Shown piece after piece: positions 31,559 to 40,881 of a DNA stretch of 64,000 bases. Below the pieces are notes generated by a model. It saw nothing but the letters and a program-made list of their open reading frames with translations. It was not told the DNA's origin and ran no database searches. Position numbers and translations under genes: made by a program. Every line of letters starts with the position of its first letter. Position 1 is the first letter of the stretch. The DNA is from Alloascoidea africana (Eukaryota > Ascomycota > Alloascoideomycetes > Alloascoideales > Alloascoideaceae). The stretch is from assembly GCA_030581615.1 (NCBI GenBank), contig JAKTTT010000052.1:79681-143680 (forward strand), given 5' to 3'.

Positions 31559-33213
31559 CTATGGCTCTTTAGCAACAATTTTGTTAGTTTGCTTCTCTAC
31601 TCGTTCCAGAATTAACCGGAGTTTTTTCTCATTAGCAAATAAATCTTGAATTATTTCCAATTTTTTATCGCTTTCAGATATCCCATCATCGAATTGCAAA
31701 TAGAATGGATATACAGCGTCATGAGAAGCGCTCCGCTCTACCAGCAGATAGTCCAAAGTGTCATCTCTCCAAGTTGCTTCCCTAATGAGACTTTCCAAAT
31801 CCTCGTTCTTGCAATCAACATAATGCTCCACGTCTTTTAGTAATGCTTTGGAGTAAATATAACCCAAATCTTCCGGAATAGTCAGCCTGTACTTGCCTCT
31901 TATTCTTTGCAAAATGTCCCAATAAGAAAACTCTGTAGTGTTTTGGATATCTGTTTTGCCTTCATGGGTTTCTATAATTAGCGTTTTGTTACGTGAGAGA
32001 AACGAATCGATTTCCTCCAGAGTGCCTGAGAGAACTGTTTTGATGAATTTTGCGTAGATTTTGGGCTCTTCCATTGCCAGCAAGGTTGAGACTACTTCAT
32101 TATATGTATTGTCCTCTTTTAGAGACTTGAAAGGCTTTGCGAGTAAAGCATTGAGAGCGTACTTTGAAAGGAACCATTTCCACTCGCCAATTTCAAACGA
32201 CGATTCGGGTATACGTAATAGCTGAACAAAACCTTAGTAAATCGTGCCAATGTGGGAACTAATACAAACCATACTTACCAAAGTAAACAGAATATCAGCA
32301 TCACGATACTTTTCAAGGTACATTAAGATGGCGCCTGCATCATAAAAGTAAGAGAGATTGTTGCTGAGACCAGATTTGATAACCTAATCAATCACAATCA
32401 GTAAACATTCACATTTGGAAAATTCAACAGATAAATATCCTCACAGTGATGTTGTCGATACTAAGGACCGGAAGTGCCAAACTATACAATTCTGCCTGCA
32501 AACATAGATGAACAAAACTGGCTGTGAGGGATGATAAAGTATTATGTGTCGTGAACGACACGATAGAGGCTGGTCGCAGGGCATAGGCAACAAGCTTCAT
32601 TTCATAGTTTAAAGAAACGGTTAGATTGTTTCTATCCGACAATTCAGTTTAATAAAGCAATGGCACATACTTCGCGCCTGTTGGAAGACGAAGCAACAGC
32701 AGCCGCCCATGTTGACAGTTTGATAACTTTTCTCTGTTAGCAAGGCATGCTCAGTCACATCTCGCAAGACCGTCATACCAGACTTCCATAGAGCATTTTT
32801 CGGCCCTATGTTTTCCCAGTTTACTTCGTAAAAGTAGTCCACCACTGCGCTGAAAACGTTGTCGTTCAGTTCAGTGTCTCCTGTCTTTTTTGCCTGTACT
32901 ATCCAGGCGTTTCTGTCAACCACCATTAGCATCCTCAAGATACACATTTCAGTCTGAAATCCACATGTCCATACAATGATGCCCCCCAAAACATGGTGTA
33001 TTCGGAAATCGGGAGCGTTCGCAGCGCAGCGATGGCGTCGGTTAGCGGGCTCGTCCCTGTGCTGCTACCGTGGCTCGCGGCGTAATACACCTTCAGGTTG
33101 GGCCCCAGAGCAGCGCCCAGGCTGTACGCGGTCTCGATGATCTGGTCCGGCAAAGCAGCCTCGTCCTTCAGGGCCGTGGCGACGATTGTCTCTTTCAACT
33201 CGCCCATGTTCAT
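31559..33213 (-). CDS. COP9 signalosome subunit 3 (CSN3)-like, with an apparent frame break
   Basis: Reconstructed exons: 32671-33213, 32445-32569, 32279-32383 and 31559-32221. Introns 2 and 3 (32384-32444, GTGAGG...GATTAG; 32222-32278, GTAAGT...TTCAG) are in frame. Intron 1 (32570-32670, GTATGT) has an uncertain acceptor; ACCAG at 32570 keeps frame. The clearest family-like parts are LTASFVHLCLQAELYSLALPVL and the helical repeat LSYFYDAGAILMYLEKYRDADILF, which parallel CSN3 (LCLLAKCFKPALPYL; YYYGGMIYTGLKNFERAL). Within exon 1 the coding frame shifts at a run of six G (minus strand) at 32982-32987: TSPLTDAIAALRTLPISEYTMFWG continues as GIIVWTCGFQTEM only in the next frame. CSN removes NEDD8 from cullins. 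The identity is tentative; another PCI-type protein is possible. Confidence 0.5.
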
Positions 33214-33359
33214 TGGTGGTGACTACTGAAGGGGTTTCCGGTGGTGTAGATTTACGTAATTATTTGGAGTGTTGAGTCAGTCTTTCTCTCTCTTCTTCTT
33301 TTCTCTTCTATAGCACATTATTGAGCCTGACAGAAAATTCTACTTTTGATCAATTGATA

Positions 33360-34757
33360 ATGGCCGAACAAATTGCAAAAGAAGCACACATTTCCTCCAC
33401 AGTTCTTAGAACTCTTTCGAACGAAGCGAGGACCGATGCACTGTCTTTGATTTACGATGCCCTGGTGGAGAGCAAAGAGGAGATCTTGAAAGCCAACAAA
33501 CTGGACATGGAACTTGCAATTCAGAATAATTTGAAGCAGTCATTAGTCAAGAGATTGGATCTGTCTAATGGCGATAAATATGACACCATGGTCCAAGGTG
33601 TCAAGGATGTTGCTGCTCTTGAAGATCCAGTGGGGAAGGTTACATTGGCAACAAAGTTAGATCAAGGACTTGATCTTTACAGACTTACCTGCCCAGTGGG
33701 AGTGCTCTTGATCATCTTTGAGTCGAGACCAGAGGTAATTGCAAATATTACTGCTCTGGCAATAAAATCAGGTACGCCTTTTGGTTGGAAAAAAAAGTCG
33801 CTTATTGACTAACGTTGGAATTACTATATAGGAAACGCAGCCATCTTAAAGGGAGGAAAAGAGTCACATCACTCTTTCGTTGCCATTGCAAAAGCAGTAA
33901 ATGGAGCGCTTTCCAAATCGCAGGTTCCTCCAGGGGCAATTCAGCTAATTTCCACCAGAGAGCAAGTCAGCTCTTTGCTTGACCAGGACCGTTATATTGA
34001 CCTGGTTATTCCAAGGGGTAGCAATGAGCTTGTTCGAAACATCAAGAGCAACACCAAGATTCCTGTTTTGGGACATGCGGACGGTATTTGTTCAATCTAT
34101 GTGGACGACAAAGCTGAACTGGACATGGCCAAAAGAATTGTCGTGGATGCAAAGACCAATTATCCGGCCGGTTGTAATGCAGTCGAAACGTTGTTGATCA
34201 ACAGAGCAGGTTTTGAAACTCTTCTTCCAGGCGTGGCAGAGGCCTTGTTTGAGGCAGGAGTGACTCTTCACGTAACCGATGAGATTGCTACTGTTCTCTC
34301 CAAGACCCCTTTGCTGCCAAAATATCAGGAGAAGGTCGTTCCTGTTGCCGAGGAAGACTTTAGCAAGGAGTTTCTCTCTTTTGATATTGCCGTCAAGGCC
34401 GTCGACTCTGTTGAGGAGGCAATTACACATATAAATACTCATTCTTCAAAGCACACAGATTCTATTGTTACGGAGAACGAGGAGGCTGCTTCCAAGTTCT
34501 TGAAAGGCATTGATTCAGCCGGTGTCTACTGGAATGCAAGCACAAGATTCGCCGATGGCTTCAGGTACGGGTTTGGAACCGAGGTTGGCATTAGCACCAA
34601 CAAGATACATGCTAGGGGCCCTGTCGGTTTGGAGGGTCTAGTGGGATACCAGTATCAGCTTCGAGGACATGGTCAAGTTGCATCTGATTATGTTGGCGCT
34701 GGCGGCAGCAAGCATTTTGTCCATCTCAAGTTGGATCCTAAAAATGTTGTTTTGTAG
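33360..34757 (+). CDS. PRO2: PRO2, gamma-glutamyl phosphate reductase
   Basis: Two exons, 33360-33771 and 33832-34757, encode 445 residues. The 60-nt intron has an unusual GTACGC donor, a GACTAAC branch and a TATATAG acceptor; it joins KSG|NAAILKGGKESHHS in frame. The start is the first ATG, MAEQIAKEAHISS. CPVGVLLIIFESRPEVIANI, LVIPRGSNELVRNIK, IPVLGHADGICSIYVD and the catalytic Cys in NYPAGCNAVETLL identify the second enzyme of proline biosynthesis. FGTEVGISTNKIHARGPVGLEGL is the C-terminal signature. Start-to-start distance to the divergent CSN3-like gene is about 150 bp. Confidence 0.96.
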
Positions 34758-35283
34758 CCCCTGGGAGAGTAAAGAATAATTTTCTTTTTTTTTTTCATTG
34801 GTACTGGTATTGAACTTGGTGGATATTTTCAATTACATCGACGACGAGATTTTGAACATTCATGGATGTAAATAAATCTATGACAAAAATAAACAGAACG
34901 TGGATACACTTTTCGAAGAGTAAAACTTTCCGCTTTCATAGGGATGGGGGTGTTTTTACACTAAGCCACAATAGTTAACTGTAGGTTACTGTTTGATTGA
35001 CCGAGGCATGGTAAGAGAAACCTTAACCCTGTATTAAGTTGTGACGAAGCTTTTCACACACACAAAAAGGGGAACTTCAACCTCGTGCAAGTTTGTAGTA
35101 TAGGATTGCTAGTACGAAGGCCCGATTCCAAGAAAAAGAATCTGCATAGAGTTTCGTTTCATGAAATTGTGGTATCGTCTACTTTCATTTTTCCCCATTG
35201 TGTAAGTCCAGCAAACATAACCTTATAAATATTGTATCTTCCCCATTTCCTCCCCATCAAGTCTCAGCTTCAAGATTCCTTGA
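34758..35283. other. Intergenic PRO2-TOM20
   Basis: 526 bp containing the PRO2 terminator region (T-rich at 34780-34795) and the TOM20 promoter. No other gene seen. Confidence 0.45.
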
Positions 35284-35900
35284 ATGCCCTCAAAATCAGC
35301 ACTCATTCTCGGTACAGTCACAGTAACATCTCGTAAGTAAGCTATTCCGAGCCATTCGCCTACAGTTTGGCAAATTTTTGGAGTTTATCTTTGTGATTAC
35401 AATAATCTAGTAACTAATTTATGCCGGCATTAGTAGTAGCGACTTTGTCCTACATTTGCTACTTTGACTATCGACGACGTCATGATCCGCATTTCCGTAG
35501 ACAACTTCGCCAAAGGGCTAAGGAATTTAAAGCCCAACAGAACTATTTGGGGAAAAGGGGATCTAGATTCAGATATGATAAGTTGATGAGCATCCTAACC
35601 TCATCGCTGAAAAATGACTCTTTGCCAACAACGGTCGAGGGTAAAAACGAGCTTTTCCATGATACAGTCGAAAGGGGAGAGACATTGACAGCTTATGGAG
35701 AGACCCTTGATGCTGCTCTGTGCTTTTACCGTGCCCTATCAGTGTATCCTCAACCGGGGGAACTCTTATTCACTTATCAGAAGGTCATTGGGTTTACCGT
35801 TTTTGCACTGTTTATGGAGATGGTTTCAGTGAGACCACCCGACAACCTGCTTCCTGTGCTTGATGAGTCGCTAAGGATGCATATAAAAATGTCCTATTAA
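35284..35900 (+). CDS. TOM20: TOM20, mitochondrial import receptor
   Basis: Two exons, 35284-35332 and 35434-35900, encode 171 residues. The 101-nt intron has GTAAGT, AACTAAT and GCATTAG. Splicing creates the N-terminal anchor (about residues 6-24: ALILGTVTVTSLVATLSYIC) followed by YFDYRRRHDPHFRRQLRQRAKE, matching Tom20's anchor and basic segment. The cytosolic TPR-like receptor domain includes ERGETL, AALCFYRALSVYPQPGELLFTYQK and VSVRPPDNLLPV. It recognises presequences at the outer membrane. Without exon 1 the protein would lack its anchor, which supports the intron. The acidic C-terminal tail of Saccharomyces Tom20 is missing. Confidence 0.93.
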
Positions 35901-35951
35901 AATGCTCCAATTTATTTACAAAACACAAAAGTACCGTCATTCTGTGGCCAG

Positions 35952-36750
35952 TTATATATTGGGAGGAAGCATGACAGCAGCGACTTGATGAGGACGTTCT
36001 GTAGCAAGTAGATCAAAGTTCTTTGCCGCGTTCAGCTATAATATTACCAGACGATGTTAGATTTGCTCACAAGAATAGATTAAACAGGAGGTCACTTACA
36101 GTGTTGGAAACCTCAACTCTTAGTCCAAGTTCACCCACGAACTTCCTCGTTTTGGGCCCCAGTATCCGCGATTTCTTGCCAAGGCCAAATACCACAAGAT
36201 CTGGTTTTGGATGGACGACAGTAAATAGACCCAGAGCATCTGCGTCGATCTCCACGAGGCCTGTGTCGAGCCCGCTAATAGCCAATTGGCTCTTATCATT
36301 TGCATCAGATAGATTCCATTCAAAACTTTCTCCCGCTATTAAAACGACACCAACAACAGAGTTTTCTATATTTGGACTTGTGACTTTAATACCTGAAGAA
36401 AGAAGAAAGCCGTTTGGAAGCACGCTCTCAACGTTGTTTCGTGGTGTTGCCATGCCTCCCAGCATGTCTAGATTGCTTAACGAATTTGAGTCTGATTCAT
36501 AATCAGCGTCACTCGCAACCTCCCTTCCAGATCCTATAGTCGGAGAATATGCCCTTGTTGTAGCTTGTGCTCCACTCCCATCTCCCACATTACTGCCGTA
36601 CCTTAAGCTTCCTATTGAGAAAGGAGCTGTAGAATTTATGGCTTTTATTTGTGACTTGTAACAGTGTGAATTCAGCCCAATCTTCTGGACAACTCTCAAA
36701 GAACCAGACACTCTTCTCAGTAGCTGCCGATTCACTACTGTGAATGACAT
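35952..36750 (-). CDS. NDUFAF3-like (Mth938 domain) complex I assembly factor
   Basis: Two exons, 36100-36750 and 35952-36035, encode 244 residues. The 64-nt intron has GTAAGT, TCTAACA and TTATAG. Exon 2 supplies the family C-terminus LNAAKNFDLLATERPHQVAAVMLPP. The N-terminus is a basic mitochondrial presequence (MSFTVVNRQLLRRVSGSLRVV). The Mth938/NDUFAF3 core includes VLPNGFLLSSGIKVTSP, ALGLFTVVHPKPDLVVFGLGKKSR and RVEVSNT. Family members help assemble respiratory complex I in mitochondria, so this yeast probably has complex I (inference). TOM20 converges on it with 51 bp between stops. Confidence 0.87.
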
Positions 36751-36978
36751 TTTTTATGGTTGATGATGATTCTGTGGAGGAACACTTTTCGAGAATTAGA
36801 GGTAGTGATGAAGGTTTACCCGGATTAGGATTAATGTTCTTATTTTATTATCGCTTCAGTAACTACTTAATGATGAGAAAACAAATGCAAGTTATTGTAC
36901 AAATTGAATAGAAAAACTGGATCAAGAGAATGTTTAATAGAGTTCGATGCATAATTTAATGGCCAAAGGAAACAAAGA

Positions 36979-39900
36979 TTAGATGAGGTAGAAGAATAAA
37001 GAAGCCAAGCCAAGTACAATTCCAGAAACTTGCTGCTTTGAAGCACCACCTTCATAAGAACTGGCGCTGACAGTATAGTTTGGAATTTCGACGGTTGGAG
37101 AAGAGGAAGAAATGATTGATATAACTGTGGAGGATTGTGGCAATGTTGTAGAAGTTGAACTAGGAGACTCGACTGAAGAGGTCTCGACTGTAGGTTCTTC
37201 TTTAGGAGTGGATGTGGGAACAGAGACGACGGAATAAAAGCTGATCACAGAGCTCGTTTCAATTGTCGTGGGGATCGTACAAGTTGACAGACAGCTAATG
37301 GTTACAGATGAAGGGCCGGTTACGCTATATTCCGTGCTGTCGATAGTAAATGTTGTAGGCGTTGGATAGAATGTCGTAAACTTGGTGACTTTCGTTTGAG
37401 AAGCACTCGTTATCTTGATAGTCGAAGAAAATAGAGAAGTGGAACTGACTTGAATCTCTCGGTCAGTTGTTTTGGTTATCACAACGGAAGAGCTGCTTGT
37501 GCTTGGAACTATTGTCACAGAAGACTCGATGACGGTGGAAGGCGAACTGGTACTTTTGGTAACGGTTACAATGTCTTCTGAAACAGGAGCAGTTGTGGTA
37601 CTTTCAACTGTAGAACAGACAGAGTTTTCGCAAGTAGTAGTGGTAACACTCTCGATAGAACTCGAACTCTTGACAATGATAATTGTGCTAGTGCTCTCCG
37701 AAACCGGTACAGATGAGGTCTTGATTGTACTCTCAAGAATAGCTGAGCTCACAGAGGTTTCAACAGTTGAACAAGTAGAGCTTTCGCAAGTAACGGTAGT
37801 GACATTCTCGACTGGTGTTGACAAAGATTCGGTTGTAGAAAAGCTCTCAAGCGTACTCTCAGAGCTTGAACTCTTGGTAATGATAATGGTGCTAGTGCTC
37901 TCTGAAACTGCTACGGATGAAGTCTCGATCGTGCTTTCGACAGGGGTAGAGCTCACAGAAACTTCAACAGTTGTACAAGTAGACCTTTCGCAGGTAATCT
38001 CGGTCGTGGTGATTTCTCTAGGAACAGTGGAAGAGCTGGTCTGTGATGAAGACTCGCTGGTAGTTTCTTCTGTAGAAATGACACTTGTGGTTAAGGCTGT
38101 GCTACTGCTCTCTGATACGGTCAGGTAAATAGTAGTCGTTGAAGTGCCTTCAGAAGATGATACTGATGGAATATCTCGCGATAAAATTTCAGTAGTGGTT
38201 TCTTCCTCGGAAGATGTCACTGTCGTTGTACTTTCTGAAACTTCTGATGTCAGTACTGTACTCGACTTTGAGATAATTCTTGTGGAAACCGTGGTATCGA
38301 TTGGAGGAACACTGGAGCTGGAAACGCTAGAAACAAATGTGACTGGAACAGTGCATGTAGTTTCGCAAGGGAAGGTAATAGTTGAGGGCTCAGTAACTAT
38401 AATCGTCGAGTTTTTGAAACTGATAGTGGTAGGAGTAGAGCAATATGTAATGTACTCTGTTACCCCAGTCGAAGAAACCACGGTGATTGAACTAACGGAA
38501 TACTTGGAGACGGTTGTTGATGGAATCACAGTAGAGGTTATGACAGATGTCTCCAATGTAGTAGATAAGTTTGGAACAGGTACGGTTTTCTCAGAAGAAA
38601 AAGCAGTAGAGTTTTCATACTTTGTTTTACTGGAAGTGAGAGTGATCAACGTAGTTGTAGTTTCTTCTTCTGTTGATAAGGTAGTAGTCTTGGTAGTCTC
38701 CACAGAACTGGTTAAATTAGACCAAGCAGTGGTGGTAGTTGGGGTAGTTGAAACTGTGATCTCTCTTGGAGTAGTACTGCTCTCAACTGAACATTGTGAA
38801 ATACAACTGGTGATAGTTAAAGTAGTAGCTTCCGTAACAGTATAAGTCTTGCTATCGATAGTCAAAGTTGTAGGAGTAGGACAATAGGTGGTAAACGACG
38901 TGATCACAGCAGTTTCTGTCACCGAAGTGGTTGCTTCTGTCGAGATAGTATAGAACTCGGTTTCTGTTACTGTTGGATTCACATAGCTGGTTTTGGATAT
39001 TTCTCTTGGAGTAGTAGTGCTCTCAACTGGACACTGTGAGATACAGCTGGTGATAGTTAGAGTAGTGGCCTCGGTAACAGTGTAAGTCTTGCTATCAATA
39101 GTCAAAGTTGTAGGAGTAGGACAATAGGTGGTAAAAGAAGTAATTATCGCTGTTTCAGTTACAGAGGTTGTCGCTTCAGTAGAAACAGTGTAAAATTCAG
39201 TAGTAGTCACAGTTGAGTTGATAAAACTACTCTTTGAAAGCGAAGTTTCCTTTGAAGTTGTGCTGCTCTCCACAGGACATTGCGAAATGCAACTAGTGAT
39301 AGTTAAAGTAGTGGCCTCGGTAACCGTGTAAGTCTTGCTATCAATAGTCAAGGTGGTCGGGGTAGGACAATAGGTGGTAAACGAAGTTATTATCGCTGTT
39401 TCGGTCACAGAGGTTGTCGCTTGAGTTGAAATAGTATAAAACTCGGTTTCTGTTACTGTTGAATTGACGAAACTGCTTTGCGATATTTCCCTGGGGGCAG
39501 TAGTAGTCTCCACTGGGCATCTTGAAATACAACTGGTTATAGTCAGAGTGGTAGCTTCCGTAACAGTATAGGTCTTGCTATCAATAGTCAAAGTTGTAGG
39601 AGTAGGGCAGTACGTAGTAAACGATGTAATTACAGCAGTTTCTGTTACCGACGTGGTTGCCTCGGTTGAGATAGTATAAAACTCGGTTTCTGTTACTGTT
39701 GAGTTTGAGAGAGTACTTTCCGTCACAGTTCTAGCACTTTCTGTAGCAGAGGACGATGGAGATGGAGACACATTGACATATACTGTTGACTGCGATAACG
39801 ATGAAACATCAGAATCCGAGCTTGGTCCATTAATATAGCTTGTGAGCTGAGAAAGAGAGGAGCTGAGGGGGACAGAGCTGCTGGAAGGCTCGCTAATGTA

Positions 39901-40155
39901 AACAGTTGACTGGGACAAAGATGGGACAGCCGTAACCGGAATGGTGCAAGGGCAGTCAGTAATGGTCAGGGTTGTTGGTTCAGTTACAGTATAAGTCACT
40001 CCATTCTGAGTAAATATCGTTGGGGAAGGACAATAGGTGGTGTAGGAAGTAACAGTAGTAGTTTCTGTTGAAGTAGCATTTGCGTATCCCGCGAATCTGC
40101 TTGCGGTGGTATATCCAATTGCACAGGCAAAAGTAGCCAGAAAAGAAAACTTCAT
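36979..40155 (-). CDS. Large repeat-rich GPI cell-wall protein / putative adhesin
   Basis: 1058 residues. A signal peptide (MKFSFLATFACAIGYTTAS) is followed by TTTVTSYTTYCPSPTIFTQN and VTEPTTLTITDCPCTIP, a motif shared with yeast wall proteins. Four tandem copies of an 80-82 residue unit (YTIST, TTYCPTPTTLTIDSKTYTVTE, TTLTITSC) follow, then long Ser/Thr tracts with degenerate copies. The C-terminus ends in a GPI signal: ASSYEGGASKQQ then VSGIVLGLASLFFYLI. It is predicted to be GPI-anchored and wall cross-linked, and heavily O-mannosylated. No lectin domain (PA14, Flo11) is visible, so adhesion is only inferred. A TATATAAG box sits about 78 nt upstream. Confidence 0.9.
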   Translation of the reverse strand: MKFSFLATFACAIGYTTASRFAGYANATSTETTTVTSYTTYCPSPTIFTQNGVTYTVTEPTTLTITDCPCTIPVTAVPSLSQSTVYISEPSSSSVPLSSSLSQLTSYINGPSSDSDVSSLSQSTVYVNVSPSPSSSATESARTVTESTLSNSTVTETEFYTISTEATTSVTETAVITSFTTYCPTPTTLTIDSKTYTVTEATTLTITSCISRCPVETTTAPREISQSSFVNSTVTETEFYTISTQATTSVTETAIITSFTTYCPTPTTLTIDSKTYTVTEATTLTITSCISQCPVESSTTSKETSLSKSSFINSTVTTTEFYTVSTEATTSVTETAIITSFTTYCPTPTTLTIDSKTYTVTEATTLTITSCISQCPVESTTTPREISKTSYVNPTVTETEFYTISTEATTSVTETAVITSFTTYCPTPTTLTIDSKTYTVTEATTLTITSCISQCSVESSTTPREITVSTTPTTTTAWSNLTSSVETTKTTTLSTEEETTTTLITLTSSKTKYENSTAFSSEKTVPVPNLSTTLETSVITSTVIPSTTVSKYSVSSITVVSSTGVTEYITYCSTPTTISFKNSTIIVTEPSTITFPCETTCTVPVTFVSSVSSSSVPPIDTTVSTRIISKSSTVLTSEVSESTTTVTSSEEETTTEILSRDIPSVSSSEGTSTTTIYLTVSESSSTALTTSVISTEETTSESSSQTSSSTVPREITTTEITCERSTCTTVEVSVSSTPVESTIETSSVAVSESTSTIIITKSSSSESTLESFSTTESLSTPVENVTTVTCESSTCSTVETSVSSAILESTIKTSSVPVSESTSTIIIVKSSSSIESVTTTTCENSVCSTVESTTTAPVSEDIVTVTKSTSSPSTVIESSVTIVPSTSSSSVVITKTTDREIQVSSTSLFSSTIKITSASQTKVTKFTTFYPTPTTFTIDSTEYSVTGPSSVTISCLSTCTIPTTIETSSVISFYSVVSVPTSTPKEEPTVETSSVESPSSTSTTLPQSSTVISIISSSSPTVEIPNYTVSASSYEGGASKQQVSGIVLGLASLFFYLI
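38770..39710 (-). repeat. Four tandem copies of a 240-246 bp repeat in the cell-wall protein
   Basis: The same segment recurs at 38855, 39095, 39341 and 39581 (spacing 240, 246 and 240 bp). Nucleotide identity is high within the TTYCPTPTTLTIDSKTYTVTE block, and the linkers (ISQSSFVN, LSKSSFIN, ISKTSYVN) vary. More diverged copies of the YCPTPTT unit lie outside the array near 37,350, 38,440 and 40,030. Confidence 0.88.
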
Positions 40156-40881
40156 TGTTGGGAGTTTGCTTACTAGTCTGAAAGCGTGAATAATGGTGAA
40201 AAAAAAAAGATTTTTGGCTTCCTCGTCTTGATCTTATATAATTGAAACCAAAATGAGAAGGTTGGTTTCTTGTGAAGACTGCGCACAATTCAGGAAACAG
40301 AAGATTCCTAATTCGGCATCTTACAGGTTCACGATAGAGGTGGGTTGTCATCGGATTATTGCTGCCATCTTCGGAAAAAACTCAGGACCTCTATAATACC
40401 CTATAATAATGTCCACATGAATAAAAAATGTAAACAGATTTGAGAGTACGATATTTAAGTGGTGGGTTTGTATTCGTGGCGCAAACAGAAAGCGCTGCAG
40501 AGTTCAAGAGAGAGCGTAAAAATAATCTGGCATCCCTAACCCGCCTCTTTGAATTCATTGCAAGAGACCTAAAAAAAGACTGCAAAGGCGCTTTTTCACA
40601 AATGACCGCGGCTGTTTTCTCGGGTATTTGTCCCTGAACCTTACTCACCATGGAAAATTGAATGGCTTGCAAATAAGAGATTTGGAGTTATCACATACTA
40701 GCGAAGCAGTTCCCACGACGAGCTTCTGCCATTAATTTTGCAAATCTTGAAAATACAAGTTCCTCCTCATGAAATCAATTACTGTAATTATTATCACTTA
40801 CATTTTTATTTTTATTACAAACTAAGCTGACAAACTAAGCTGACAAAAATTCTAGAGACTAATCAATCTGGAACGTAGTTC
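40156..40881. promoter_or_regulatory. Promoter of the cell-wall gene and CHC1 3' flank
   Basis: 726 bp. TATATAAG (minus strand) lies at 40233-40240, about 78 nt before the cell-wall gene ATG. The remaining sequence is AT-rich with no gene. Confidence 0.5.

Noticed and set aside
32951-33085. Alternative 5' intron of the CSN3-like gene (GTGTAT...GCTAACC...TTTCAG)
   Set aside because: It would fix the frame, but it removes a segment resembling the conserved CSN3 helix and needs a weak donor about 90 nt before the acceptor's branch. A frame break at G6 is preferred, without certainty.
37472-38845. Plus-strand frames of 218 and 233 codons opposite the cell-wall gene
   Set aside because: Antisense of Ser/Thr repeats, which produces Val/Glu-rich open frames automatically.
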